From an uncultured Kiritimatiellota bacterium (GTDB lineage: Bacteria; Verrucomicrobiota; Kiritimatiellia; RFP12; UBA1067): a stretch of DNA of 52,061 bases. The stretch is taken from positions 1 to 52,061 of the forward strand of contig CAKTUI010000019.1 of assembly GCA_934621385.1 (NCBI GenBank), given 5' to 3'. Below are positions 8,400 through 17,138 of this stretch, piece by piece (positions within the stretch are counted from its first letter, which is position 1; the number at the start of each line of letters is the position of its first letter). The position numbers and the translations under genes were made by a program. The notes under the pieces are model-generated. The model saw only the letters and a list, made by a program, of their open reading frames with translations, made no database searches and was not told the origin of the DNA.

Positions 8400-9176
8400 T
8401 TACCACACCTTCCACGGAGCGCGGTTCTCGGCATAGAGCCGTTCAAGAATGTCGCGCTCGCGAATATTGTCCATACATTGCCAAAAGCCATTGTGAATGT
8501 AGCTCTTCAACTCACCACGGGCGGCGAGTCGTTCCAGCGGTTCACGCTCGAAGACGCACGAATCGCCCGTTAGGTAGTCAAATATCTGCGGATTGAGCAC
8601 CATGTAGCCCGCATTGACGGGGGTCGCATCCGCCGCCGACTTCTCACGGAACGCCCGGACCGAATTGTCCTCGCCGATATCGAGAACGCCCTTCTGCTGG
8701 GCAGGCAGAACGGCGGTCAGCGTCGCAATCTTTCCGTGCGAATGGTGAAAGGCGAGCAGATCCGAGATGTTGACATCGCACACGCCGTCCCCATAGGTCA
8801 TCATGAACGGCTCGCCCCCGACATACTTACGGATGCGGGCAATGCGCCCGCCTGTCATGGTGGCAAGCCCCGTATCAACGATGGTCACCTTCCACGGCTC
8901 GCAGGCCGTGCGGTGAACGATGAGGTCGTTCTTTCCACCCGTGAAGTCGAAGGTGATGTCGCTCGCTTGAAGAAAGTAGTCGGCAAACCACTCCTTGATA
9001 ATATGCTGCTTGTAGCCCGCGCAGACGATGAACTCGGTGAACCCGTAGTGGGCATACTCCTTCATGATATGCCAAAGGATTGGCATACCACCGATCTCCA
9101 CCATCGGCTTCGGGCGGTGTGCGCTCTCTTCGGCGATGCGCGTCCCCGCGCCCCCGGCCAGCAGGACTACCTTCAT
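8400..9176 (-). CDS. rfbF: Glucose-1-phosphate cytidylyltransferase
   Basis: RfbF makes CDP-glucose from CTP and glucose-1-phosphate, the first step of this operon's sugar pathway. The nucleotidyltransferase signature VVLLAGGAGTR followed by KPMVEIGG is at the N-terminus, and the family end motif GFWQCMDNIRERDILERLY is present. Start 9176 gives 258 residues, the usual length. An ATG at 9185 and a TTG at 9206 are also in frame, but the TTG is only five bases from the -10 box and cannot follow a normal transcription start. The gene is the first of the seven-gene operon and has its own promoter. Confidence 0.95.
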   Translation of the reverse strand: MKVVLLAGGAGTRIAEESAHRPKPMVEIGGMPILWHIMKEYAHYGFTEFIVCAGYKQHIIKEWFADYFLQASDITFDFTGGKNDLIVHRTACEPWKVTIVDTGLATMTGGRIARIRKYVGGEPFMMTYGDGVCDVNISDLLAFHHSHGKIATLTAVLPAQQKGVLDIGEDNSVRAFREKSAADATPVNAGYMVLNPQIFDYLTGDSCVFEREPLERLAARGELKSYIHNGFWQCMDNIRERDILERLYAENRAPWKVW

Positions 9177-9211
9177 CGATTTCATTGAACCGTTCAAACC
9201 TTTCAACGCGA

Positions 9212-9220
9212 ATTATACCA
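9212..9220 (-). promoter_or_regulatory. Extended -10 promoter of the glycan operon
   Basis: TGGTATAAT lies 35 bases before the rfbF start, an extended -10 with a perfect hexamer. Just upstream, 9227-9242 is the inverted repeat CGGTCA-TTTG-TGACCG, placed where a regulator could touch RNA polymerase. No good -35 hexamer is visible. Confidence 0.65.
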
Positions 9221-9298
9221 TATTCACGGTCATTTGTGACCGATTAGCGTCCATTTCAGTCCCACGCGAAAGCCGCGCCCCAACCAAGGCTTGCGCCG

Positions 9299-10729
9299 TC
9301 AGGCGGTTCGCAGGCTTTCACGCGTCCGCACACGGGCGAGGAAGCGTAGGTTCAGTCCGAACGGAATGGCCGTCGCCAGCTGGCAGAGCACATCCGAAAT
9401 CGGCAGCGCCAGCCAAACCGCAAGCGACCGGTTCTCCATGAAATGAGGCAGAATCCAGATACAAGGCAGGAGGCAGATGCCTTGCCGTAGCAACGACAGG
9501 AGAACGGCCGCCGTGGGGTGTCCGATGGACTGGAAGTAAGTCGTCGCCACGACATTAATTGAAATGCACCAGAGCATGCAGTTCGCAACGGCGAGGTCGT
9601 GTGCCGCCAACTGGATCAGGGCCGGATTGTCGGACGAAATGAAGCAACGGGCAAGAACTGTCGGGAACGGCGGCACGCACTGAATGAAGCAGGCGACAAT
9701 GCACATGGCCGTGACAACCCAGAAACCCGTCCGCACCGTCGACAGAACGCGGCGGAAGTTCCGTGCGCCCCAGTTATAGCCCAGAATGGGCTGAAGTCCC
9801 TGCTGGGCACCCATAATCGGCGTAAAGACAAGAATCAGAACGCTCTGAAAGACCCCCAGCGAGGCGAGTTGCGCCGTCGCCTCATCACCCGAAGCCGACC
9901 AGCGCGTCAGGGCGACGGACAGCGAAACGCCGATGAGCGAACTGAGGAGCGTCGTGAAAAAAGGCGAAAAGCCAATGGCGAGCGGACGCCAGACGAGCCC
10001 ACGATGGAACCCAATCCGACCGAAACGGAACGGAATGACAGTCTTTCCGCGCAAGTAGCTGTAGAGCGCAAAGGCACAGCTGAGGAACATGGCGACATTC
10101 GTCGCCCACGCGGCACCTGCAATGCCCATGCCGCACCCGAAGATGAGAATCGGATCAAGAATCAGGTTTACGCCAAAGCCGATGACCATGCAAATCATGG
10201 ACCGCAGGGCCGTCCCCTCGGCCCGCATCATGGACGAGAGACCGAAGGCCAAGTGGGCAAAAAGATGGGGAAAGAGCACGATGCGCAGGTAGTCCTTGGC
10301 CGCTGCGAAAGCCCCGGGCGAGACCTTGTCGGCCCCGCACCAGCCAAGCACAGTATCGAGGTTGCAGAAGACAAGGGGCGGAAGCGTCACGAAGAACAGG
10401 AGCTTGAACGCCACGAGCTGCCCAATCAGCTTCTCGCAAGACGGAAGGTCGCCCGCCCCCAGGCGAATGGAGAGGATGGAGGAATGCCCCGCCCCAATCA
10501 ATACGCCAAACGCAGTGAAGAGGAGCATAATCGGATATGTCAGCGTCAGCCCCGCCATGGCATCCGTTCCGCATCCCTGCCCAATGTAGAAGCGGTCGAC
10601 CACGCAATAGAGGGCATTCAGCGTCATGGCGACCAGAGCGGGCCACGAGTACTTGAGCAGCAGACGGCCGATTCCACCCGTCGCAAGCTCATCAAGGTTC
10701 TTCTTGAGGGTTGACTGGTTCTTGAACAT
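9299..10729 (-). CDS. MATE family efflux transporter
   Basis: This 476-residue inner-membrane antiporter has about twelve hydrophobic segments in two MatE halves (roughly residues 20-185 and 245-410). It has typical features such as PIMLLFTAFGVLIGAG in the first half and GAQQGLQPILGYNWGA in the second. These proteins export drugs or metabolites with a Na+ or H+ gradient. The family also lies near the MOP flippases, but the residues and length fit the MATE branch. It is a single gene with its own promoter, whose -10 box ends eight bases before the ATG, so its mRNA may be leaderless. The substrate is unknown. Confidence 0.92.
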   Translation of the reverse strand: MFKNQSTLKKNLDELATGGIGRLLLKYSWPALVAMTLNALYCVVDRFYIGQGCGTDAMAGLTLTYPIMLLFTAFGVLIGAGHSSILSIRLGAGDLPSCEKLIGQLVAFKLLFFVTLPPLVFCNLDTVLGWCGADKVSPGAFAAAKDYLRIVLFPHLFAHLAFGLSSMMRAEGTALRSMICMVIGFGVNLILDPILIFGCGMGIAGAAWATNVAMFLSCAFALYSYLRGKTVIPFRFGRIGFHRGLVWRPLAIGFSPFFTTLLSSLIGVSLSVALTRWSASGDEATAQLASLGVFQSVLILVFTPIMGAQQGLQPILGYNWGARNFRRVLSTVRTGFWVVTAMCIVACFIQCVPPFPTVLARCFISSDNPALIQLAAHDLAVANCMLWCISINVVATTYFQSIGHPTAAVLLSLLRQGICLLPCIWILPHFMENRSLAVWLALPISDVLCQLATAIPFGLNLRFLARVRTRESLRTA

Positions 10730-10737
10730 GGCGGGGT

Positions 10738-10746
10738 ATTATACCA
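10738..10746 (-). promoter_or_regulatory. Extended -10 of the MATE gene, leaderless spacing
   Basis: TGGTATAAT is followed by eight bases and then the ATG at 10729. A transcription start at the usual distance would fall within about two bases of the start codon. Confidence 0.65.
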
Positions 10747-10827
10747 AAAACCACCTACTCGGGGGCTTGCGCGAAGCTGCCGCTCGGTCTCGGCTTCCAC
10801 GGTTGCGGCACTTCGCGCGCACCCCCA

Positions 10828-11010
10828 CATCCGAGACGAAGGACTGGCCGGCGACAGGCTGGGACACGGCAGATGATTTTGCCGAGTTCGCGCCCAAACA
10901 ACGCCCTGAAAAGGCAGGCAAAACCCAGAAACGAGCAGGCGGAGGTGAGGAGCAACGAAGGTTTTGCCGGTCTGCCGTCCGGCAGACCTCGCTTATTCAA
11001 AGTGCCGCGC
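10828..11010. repeat. Dispersed modular intergenic repeat, copy B
   Basis: It shares CATCCGAGACGAAGGACTGG, then CCGGCGACAGGCTGG, with copy A. It ends with the same palindromic module (TTTTGCCGGTCTGCCGTCCG and the matching arm GGCAGACC), ATTCAAAGTGCCGCGCC, as copy C. An unrelated ~90-base insert (around 10880-10965) separates the two modules, so the modules seem to move or decay independently. Confidence 0.7.
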
Positions 11011-11043
11011 CTGCTCCCGCCCCGCGAAACCCCAAATAGACGC

Positions 11044-11100
11044 GATGCGCACGGGAAGGTTCTCCCGTGCGCATCTGAGCGGTCTCTCGTGCGCACGAGA
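11044..11100. terminator. Two adjacent perfect hairpins downstream of the GH50-like gene
   Basis: The first is GATGCGCACGGGA / TCCCGTGCGCATC (11044-11056 and 11063-11075, six-base loop). The second is the 16-base palindrome TCTCGTGCGCACGAGA (11085-11100). Both contain GTGCGCA/TGCGCAC. They lie 35-90 bases beyond the stop codon of the minus-strand gene and have no T run, so they may be a processing or Rho-linked end, or part of a repeat. Confidence 0.5.
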
Positions 11101-11134
11101 CAAGCCCGAGATGCGCACCACCGAAACGCCGCGA

Positions 11135-12967
11135 CTACCAAATGCCCTTGGCGCGGCGAATGTACATCGTCAAGCCCACCGCACGAGCCGCACGGCAGAG
11201 TTCCTCGTACGGACGGTCCACGACATCCACAAAGCCGATTTCGTACGCCTCACCATCGCCGCGCCCAAGCAACGGCTGGTCGCGGTACTGGAACCAATGG
11301 CAACCGACAATCAGCGGCTGCTGCAAACAACCCTGGACAAAGCGGGCGTAACTGCGGGCACGCTCCCGCTGGTTCCACACCGGCGCAAGCCCGGGCTTGA
11401 ACATGCCGCGATCGTAGACCCCGAAGTGGAACTCCCCGACGAGAATCGGCTTCTCGTTGCCGTCCGCAAACATCTTCTCCGACAGGTTGAAGACCGAGTT
11501 CGCATAGGCGTTGACCGTAATCACGTCGCAGTACTTCGCCGCCGTCCGCCACAGGATGCCCGCCTGACGGAAGCCGACGAAGCGCGAACCGAGATACATC
11601 TTGCCCGGAGCCGCCTTCGCCAGTTCCTCGCGGCAAATGCGAAAGTAGAGGTCGAGATAAGGCGCGGCAACCACCTCGCCCACATCGGGAATCCACTTCT
11701 GGAACTGCAGCTCGTTGTCGACAAAGAAGCCAATGCACATCGGATCCTTCGCCGCGTGCCGCAGTGTCTCGTCCGTCGCAAACTTCTCGCGAATCGCCGC
11801 CCGCATCGTTTCCTCGAAGTTCGGGGCCGTGAAGTCGTAGATGTGGAATTTCGCATGGCGCGGCACACCCGTGCCGCGTTCAAGGACGCTGACCACGTAC
11901 GGCTTCTTCGAGGCCTGCATCAGTTCGGGAGCACTCCAGTTGCCAATCGTGTTAAGCCCCCACGAGTCGAAGCGCTTCAGGACGAAATCAAAATAATCCG
12001 CCGCGAAGTCCTTCTTGCCGAACTTCTTCTCAAGGTTCCAGATGGTAAACGCCATCTTTCCATCCGCCGGCACCGTCCCCTGGTACCAGTCGGGGTGCTT
12101 CTTCGCGTCGGTAATGTCCGTCATAATGCGCGTGACGTCCAGCCCAACGGAGAAGAAGAGATGCCCATCGGGCGTGACGAGCCACCACTTGCCGTCCACC
12201 TTCTCGGTGCGGAAGTTCCCCGTTGCCTCAAGTTGCGGACCCGACTTCCATCCGCCGTAACTATCCCACGAGGCGGGGGCGGCTTCGAGGGCCTTGCGCT
12301 CACACGCCAAGTCGCCCGCCAAATCGCCATCCGCATGGACCTTTTCGGGCCAGTCGGCATGGGCGAACTGCCCGTACTTGTCGATGAAGGGAATGTACTT
12401 CTCGGGCGGAACGAAGCGATCCCTCTCGGGCTCGCCTTCAAGGCGCAGGTTCGAGAGCCTCAATTCGGCAAGTCCCTCCACCTCATCCTCATAGGGCCAC
12501 TGCATCATGAACTGAACGGACGTGATGTGCTTCGTGTCGATGGCGTAGGGGCCTCGCGCATTCTCGGGCGCACCGTAGACCTCGGGATGCGTCAGCAGAA
12601 GTTTCATCGTCCGCTTTTCGCCGGGATTCAGTCCAATGCCCGTATTGACGGAACGGTTCTTCTTGAAGATGGCGGTCGCGTGGTCGCCCGAGTCGCCATC
12701 CGCCGCGCCTGCCGAGACGTGCATCGTCAGCCGCGCCTGCCGCGTTTTAGAGAGATTCTCGACATCCACGGCAAGATACCGCGCTTGCGAAAAGTCCGCC
12801 GCCGGGTTCGGCTCCCACTTGAGGCCCGAACTCCATTCGGCGCTCGGCAAATCGAGTCGTACCTGGTTCGGGGCCTCCTCGGAAACCCGCGCACGATGCA
12901 CGGGCTTGAAGTCATTCAGTGAGACCGCCGCGAGCGCGGCGGTTAGGATGAGTCCGCTTCCAGTCAT
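11135..12967 (-). CDS. Secreted GH50-like (beta-agarase-type) glycoside hydrolase
   Basis: This 610-residue protein starts with a short hydrophobic export signal. An N-terminal beta-sandwich-like region (about 20-190) is followed by a TIM-barrel. The barrel begins with GKWWLVTPDGHLFFSVGLDV and carries the likely acid/base Glu in FVDNEL (near 419) and the likely nucleophile Glu in GEFHFG (near 512), as in GH50 agarases. The real substrate may be another beta-linked galactose-rich glycan. It starts 12 bases after the beta-helix gene, with AAGG upstream of the ATG, so the two form an operon facing the XylR-like regulator. The family assignment rests on motif recall, not on a search. Confidence 0.7.
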   Translation of the reverse strand: MTGSGLILTAALAAVSLNDFKPVHRARVSEEAPNQVRLDLPSAEWSSGLKWEPNPAADFSQARYLAVDVENLSKTRQARLTMHVSAGAADGDSGDHATAIFKKNRSVNTGIGLNPGEKRTMKLLLTHPEVYGAPENARGPYAIDTKHITSVQFMMQWPYEDEVEGLAELRLSNLRLEGEPERDRFVPPEKYIPFIDKYGQFAHADWPEKVHADGDLAGDLACERKALEAAPASWDSYGGWKSGPQLEATGNFRTEKVDGKWWLVTPDGHLFFSVGLDVTRIMTDITDAKKHPDWYQGTVPADGKMAFTIWNLEKKFGKKDFAADYFDFVLKRFDSWGLNTIGNWSAPELMQASKKPYVVSVLERGTGVPRHAKFHIYDFTAPNFEETMRAAIREKFATDETLRHAAKDPMCIGFFVDNELQFQKWIPDVGEVVAAPYLDLYFRICREELAKAAPGKMYLGSRFVGFRQAGILWRTAAKYCDVITVNAYANSVFNLSEKMFADGNEKPILVGEFHFGVYDRGMFKPGLAPVWNQRERARSYARFVQGCLQQPLIVGCHWFQYRDQPLLGRGDGEAYEIGFVDVVDRPYEELCRAARAVGLTMYIRRAKGIW

Positions 12968-12979
12968 GTCAGGTGGCCT

Positions 12980-15733
12980 TCAACGGATGATGATGGTGAG
13001 GCCATTATTCTTCTGAACCTCGTAGCACCCGATGTCAATCGCCTTGCCAAACACACGCGGATTGCCCGCAAGGTCCTTGTCGGTCGGCAACGTCAGCTTG
13101 TCCGTACCCTTGTTCGCGAGGACGCTCCCCGGCCGCGGCATATAGTTTCCGGTTTCGAAGTCCTTGAACATCGTCTTCACGTCACCAAGGACAAAACCTG
13201 TTGAATCGCTGTCATATTTCGTCGTTTCCGGCATGACATCCACAACACAGTTGTAGACTTTCGTCTCCTTCGCCATCCTTACACTGGACATATCCCCCGT
13301 CTCAGTCTGGTAGTTCCCTGCGATAACGCAGTTTCGGAAAGTTGTATACCACGAGGAATCACTCCATACGCCCGCCGCCGTTGAAATTGACCCCTCCACC
13401 ACATTGGCGACGATGGTGCAGTTCTCAATGACCGCATTCTCATTTCCTCCGCCCACCTGAATGCCGGCGGAGCCACGCACATTCGGCGTTGACGGCACAT
13501 ACTTGTTGTTGGCAACCAACGTATTGCTCAACTTTCCATTCTTCGCCCCGTAGGGGAGGAAAATCGCGCCACCAGCTGCCCATGTATCTTTGGATGTCCC
13601 TTCCACCCTGTTGTCGATGACCTTGCAGTGCGTTACAACGCCCGATCCGCCCAGTTCGATGGCACCGCCTGCACCATTGCCGCTATTCGCCATCGCCAAG
13701 CCGCCGCGGATGATGCAGTTCGCCACCGTTCCCGCCGTGATGCGCAGGTTTCCGCCAAACTGGTTGTAGACTGAGCCACCTTCCATCGTCAGGTTCTCGA
13801 CCCGCGCCCCGGCCGAAGCCACCTGGAAGACACGACGATAGTTATTGCTCTTGTCCGCTTTCGTCGTATTCCGGATAACAACATCCTCGGGCGATTTACC
13901 CATACCCTTCACGACATAGTCCTTGTCCAAGTTGTATTGCCACGCCGTCTCATAGGTGCCAGGGGCAACACGAATCTCGCCGCCACCGACCGACGCATGG
14001 ACGCTCATCGCCGAATCAATGGCTCGGAAGCCCGTTTCAGGAGTGTTGTAGGGGAAGGTCGCCGTACCAGTCGGTGAAACCCAGACGAAGGTATCGTAAA
14101 TCACGGCCAACTCTTTGCGCGTCTGCTGGGTCGTCTCCCCCGCCGACTCGGCCGTCAGAGTCACCGTGAACTTGCCCGCCGTCTCAAACGTGTGCGTCAC
14201 CGTGGTCTCGGTCGTTGTCACGCGCTCACTGCCATCGCCGAAATCCCAAGTGTAAGTAACCGCACCATCAGCATTCAGAGGCTGGGCCGTAAATCTCGCT
14301 TGGGCAGGAATGTGGTCGTTTGTATCGTAAGACATCGAGAAACTCACCGAAAACACGGTCGGCTGGTATTCGTAGCAGCCAATGTCCACCTGGTTGACGA
14401 CACGCGGGTTGCCATCCAAATCCGTCGCCGATACATCCGTGCGCGGATCGGTAGTTCCGACATCCACCAGCACCGAACCTTTCAGGTGATAATCCCCCTT
14501 CTCGTAATCGACGAACGCATCCGAATTCTCAAGAAGGATAATCCCATTGGAATAATCCCCCGACTTGAAAACCCCACCGCTTGTCACCGCAAGACCAAAG
14601 ACATTCTTGGAAGGTTTATCGCCTGCCCAATCCTTCGATACACCAGCAAGCACATTCCCATAAAGAATCGTGTTGTAGAAGGTCTTCCCCGACCCCCACG
14701 ACCAGACACCGTACTGCTCATTGTCAACAATGGTCGTATTGTAAATATAGGTCGTCCCATTCAAAAGTGCGCCACCGCAACTGCTCCCCGTAATCAAGCA
14801 GTCTTCCACAATTGATCCGCTGCCGGGTGCATAAAGGCACAAGCTGCCGCTGTTATACCCATTCTCACTGTACGAGCCGCCCAGGAACTGACACCGCGTC
14901 ACTTTAACCGATCCCTTGATGAAGGCATTGGCCCCCTTCCTCTCCGGCCACTTGCCGTCGTCGCCTTGCACCGCCAGAATCTTACCGCCGCTAATCACAC
15001 AATCCACAATCTGCCCATTCGCGTTGTCGTAGGTGCGCACATTGGCACCGTCGCCCAACGCCGAGGCATCGGCAATCGTGCACTTCGAGACGAGACCATA
15101 AGCGAGATAGAGGTTGCCCGCCTCATTTTCCGAATAGCCATCGCGAATCTCGCAGTTCTCGACCGTCCCGTTCTCCAAGTACACATTGCCGCCGCGCCGT
15201 TTGGCCTTGCCCCCAGTGATGAGACAGTTTCGAACCGTGCCGCCATTCAGATAGACATTACCGCCCCCGGGGTTGGACGAGTTGTTCGCCGTGCCGTCCT
15301 TGATGACGCAGTCCTCCAACAGACCGCCCGACATCTCAACCGCGCCACCCTTGTCGGCCTTGTAGTCCTTGTTGCCGACCAGTGTCAGGTGTCGGACGAC
15401 GCTATCCGCCGCCATACGGAGTGTGCGATGGGCACCCGACGACTCAATGACGACCTCGTCACGCGAAGTGCCCGTGCCCACCATCGTCGCAAGGAGGTTC
15501 GGACCCCACTGCGTCGTCGTCTGATACGTGCCCGGCGCGACATGGATCGTATCGTCCTTCGTCGTGGCGAGGCTAATCGCCTTGTCGATGGTCGCCACGG
15601 CCGTTTCGGACGACAGGCCGTTATTCGCATCCGATCCCGTCGTCGAGACATAGTAATCCGTTGCAAAGGCGAACGAACCACAGAACACAGCAAGCGCAGA
15701 GAGAATGCGCCGTCCAAGCGTCAAATATTGCAT
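12980..15733 (-). CDS. Secreted right-handed beta-helix protein with a PKD domain
   Basis: This 917-residue protein has a signal peptide (about 1-24, ending FAFA). Residues ~25-430 hold pectate-lyase-like beta-helix coils with repeated GGxVyl...tV.nC.I steps. Each helix half ends in the choice-of-anchor-Q pattern DLDGNPRV...VDIGCYE (about 420) or DLAGNPRV...IDIGCYE (about 900). A PKD domain (TYTWDFGDGSE...FTVTL) lies near 470-545, followed by a second helix half. It could bind or cleave polysaccharide outside the cell; no catalytic residues can be named. The protein ends NNGLTIIIR, a short hydrophobic tail of unknown use. AGGAGG lies four bases before the ATG. Confidence 0.85.
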   Translation of the reverse strand: MQYLTLGRRILSALAVFCGSFAFATDYYVSTTGSDANNGLSSETAVATIDKAISLATTKDDTIHVAPGTYQTTTQWGPNLLATMVGTGTSRDEVVIESSGAHRTLRMAADSVVRHLTLVGNKDYKADKGGAVEMSGGLLEDCVIKDGTANNSSNPGGGNVYLNGGTVRNCLITGGKAKRRGGNVYLENGTVENCEIRDGYSENEAGNLYLAYGLVSKCTIADASALGDGANVRTYDNANGQIVDCVISGGKILAVQGDDGKWPERKGANAFIKGSVKVTRCQFLGGSYSENGYNSGSLCLYAPGSGSIVEDCLITGSSCGGALLNGTTYIYNTTIVDNEQYGVWSWGSGKTFYNTILYGNVLAGVSKDWAGDKPSKNVFGLAVTSGGVFKSGDYSNGIILLENSDAFVDYEKGDYHLKGSVLVDVGTTDPRTDVSATDLDGNPRVVNQVDIGCYEYQPTVFSVSFSMSYDTNDHIPAQARFTAQPLNADGAVTYTWDFGDGSERVTTTETTVTHTFETAGKFTVTLTAESAGETTQQTRKELAVIYDTFVWVSPTGTATFPYNTPETGFRAIDSAMSVHASVGGGEIRVAPGTYETAWQYNLDKDYVVKGMGKSPEDVVIRNTTKADKSNNYRRVFQVASAGARVENLTMEGGSVYNQFGGNLRITAGTVANCIIRGGLAMANSGNGAGGAIELGGSGVVTHCKVIDNRVEGTSKDTWAAGGAIFLPYGAKNGKLSNTLVANNKYVPSTPNVRGSAGIQVGGGNENAVIENCTIVANVVEGSISTAAGVWSDSSWYTTFRNCVIAGNYQTETGDMSSVRMAKETKVYNCVVDVMPETTKYDSDSTGFVLGDVKTMFKDFETGNYMPRPGSVLANKGTDKLTLPTDKDLAGNPRVFGKAIDIGCYEVQKNNGLTIIIR

Positions 15734-15770
15734 TTTACCTCCTCAAGGCAGTTCCAAACTAACTATGGAT

Positions 15771-15779
15771 AGTTTACCA
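15771..15779 (-). promoter_or_regulatory. Probable -10 of the beta-helix/GH50 operon
   Basis: TGGTAAACT lies 37 bases before the beta-helix ATG and is identical to the -10 of the divergent regulator gene. A run of nine G (15790-15798) lies 13 bases further upstream, in the place of the -35 region and spacer. Confidence 0.55.
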
Positions 15780-15789
15780 AATGCAAATA

Positions 15790-15798
15790 CCCCCCCCC
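15790..15798. repeat. Homopolymer C9 in the divergent promoter region
   Basis: There are nine C between the beta-helix and XylR-like genes, just upstream of the minus-strand -10 box. A length change would alter promoter spacing for the beta-helix operon. Variation is not shown here. Confidence 0.85.
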
Positions 15799-15834
15799 TA
15801 ACCAAAACCGCATAGGACACCGCACCTTTTCCGC

Positions 15835-15864
15835 TTGCCTTGCCGCGCCGCATTATGGTAAACT
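15835..15864 (+). promoter_or_regulatory. Promoter of the XylR-like regulator
   Basis: TTGCCT (15835-15840) is followed after 18 bases by TAAACT (15859-15864), preceded by TGG as an extended -10. The ATG at 15876 is 11 bases beyond, so the leader would be only about five bases. Confidence 0.55.
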
Positions 15865-15875
15865 TACATCCTGAA

Positions 15876-17042
15876 ATGGATACCATTCTCTTCATTACCG
15901 ACTTGATCGCCCGCTCGCGTGTCTACCAGTACGCGGGTGCTCGGGAGGTCATTGCCTCCGCCGGCAAGCGGTTGGAGGAAATTGAGCTTGTCCGTCTCAC
16001 CGAGCCGCTTGAGAAGTGTATCGCCTACTGGCATCCCGTCGGCATCATCCTTGAGGGTTCGGGCGACCTTCCCATCCCGACCACCCTCCTCAACAAGTTC
16101 CCCATCGTCCACCTCGACCCACCCGATGCGCGGCTTCGAGACCCTTCGGCGTTTACCGTCCTGAACGATGCCGAGGCAATCGCCGACCTCGCCTTTCAGG
16201 AACTCGTCAACTGCGGTTGCACCTCGTTCGCCTTCATCGGCTGGAATCCCAATGTCGGTTGGTGCGACCGCCGCAAGGCGCGTTTTGCCGCGCGGGTCGC
16301 CGCGCTCGGCAGGCCGTGCGCCGTCCTCCAGGATGCGCTGACCTTCGGCAACAAGGCCGAATTTGCGGAACGCCTGCGCCCCTTTCTTGCCACGCTCCCC
16401 AAGGGATGCGGTCTTTTCGCCGTCAACGATGCCTACGCCTCGGATACGCTCGATGTCTGCGCCGAACTGGGGTATGCCGTCCCTGGGGACTTCATGCTGG
16501 TGGGCGTGGACGACGACCCCGCCTTCTGCGACCATACGCACCCCTCGCTGACGAGCGTCCGTCCGAGCTTTCGGACGAGTGGACGCTTGGTCGCCGACCT
16601 GCTGCTGAAGCGACTGGCGAATCCAACCCTCGCTCCGCAGAAGCTCATCTATTCGCCGCTCGGACTGACGCGCCGACTCTCCACGCGCAACCTGAAGGAG
16701 TCGTCCCAGTCGATTGACGCGGCACTTGACTACATTCGCCGCGAAGCCTGCAACGGCCTGACAGCTGCCGATGTCATCAAGTTCCTCAACCTGACCGAAC
16801 GAGCCGCCGAAGTGCGCTTCAAGTCCGCCACTGGACGGCGCATCATCGACGAAATCGTCTCCGTTCGGATGGAGCGCGTCCTCGAACTCCTCAAGAATCC
16901 GCAGCAGACGATTGAGCCAATTGCCAATCTCTGCGGCTGGGGGTCCTCCATTTACCTGAAACGCCTGTTCAAGGCGCGAATGGGCCTCACCATGAGCGAA
17001 TGGCGCAGGCAATACCTCGCGGAACAGCACCCGACCGCCTAA
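15876..17042 (+). CDS. XylR-type transcription regulator (sugar-binding plus AraC domain)
   Basis: This 388-residue regulator is the only plus-strand gene. Residues ~1-265 form a LacI/periplasmic-binding-type sensor (GVDDDPAFCDHTHPSLTSVRP is typical), and the last ~100 residues form an AraC-type DNA-binding domain ending with IANLCGWGSSIYLKRLFKARMG. XylR relatives bind a sugar and activate nearby catabolic genes, so the divergent beta-helix/GH50-like operon is the obvious target. The start at 15876 (MDTILFI) was chosen because the promoter -10 box at 15859-15864 rules out the upstream ATG at 15840. The inducer is unknown. Confidence 0.9.
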   Translation: MDTILFITDLIARSRVYQYAGAREVIASAGKRLEEIELVRLTEPLEKCIAYWHPVGIILEGSGDLPIPTTLLNKFPIVHLDPPDARLRDPSAFTVLNDAEAIADLAFQELVNCGCTSFAFIGWNPNVGWCDRRKARFAARVAALGRPCAVLQDALTFGNKAEFAERLRPFLATLPKGCGLFAVNDAYASDTLDVCAELGYAVPGDFMLVGVDDDPAFCDHTHPSLTSVRPSFRTSGRLVADLLLKRLANPTLAPQKLIYSPLGLTRRLSTRNLKESSQSIDAALDYIRREACNGLTAADVIKFLNLTERAAEVRFKSATGRRIIDEIVSVRMERVLELLKNPQQTIEPIANLCGWGSSIYLKRLFKARMGLTMSEWRRQYLAEQHPTA

Positions 17043-17138
17043 GGACGAGCGGATTCCCTCCCTATCTTCTCGGTAGGACTCGGAAAAGTTGCAGGTGGAA
17101 CTCGCACGAGTTGCAACTGCAACGCAGAGAAGTCGCAG

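Larger units (their letters stand above)
10730..11134. other. Intergenic region between the MATE and GH50-like genes
   Basis: This 405-base gap holds the MATE promoter, copy B of the dispersed repeat, and two strong palindromes beyond the end of the GH50-like gene. No gene is recognised in it. Confidence 0.75.

Noticed and set aside
9204..9206. TTG start for rfbF
   Set aside because: It is five bases from the -10 box, so it would lie upstream of a normal transcription start.
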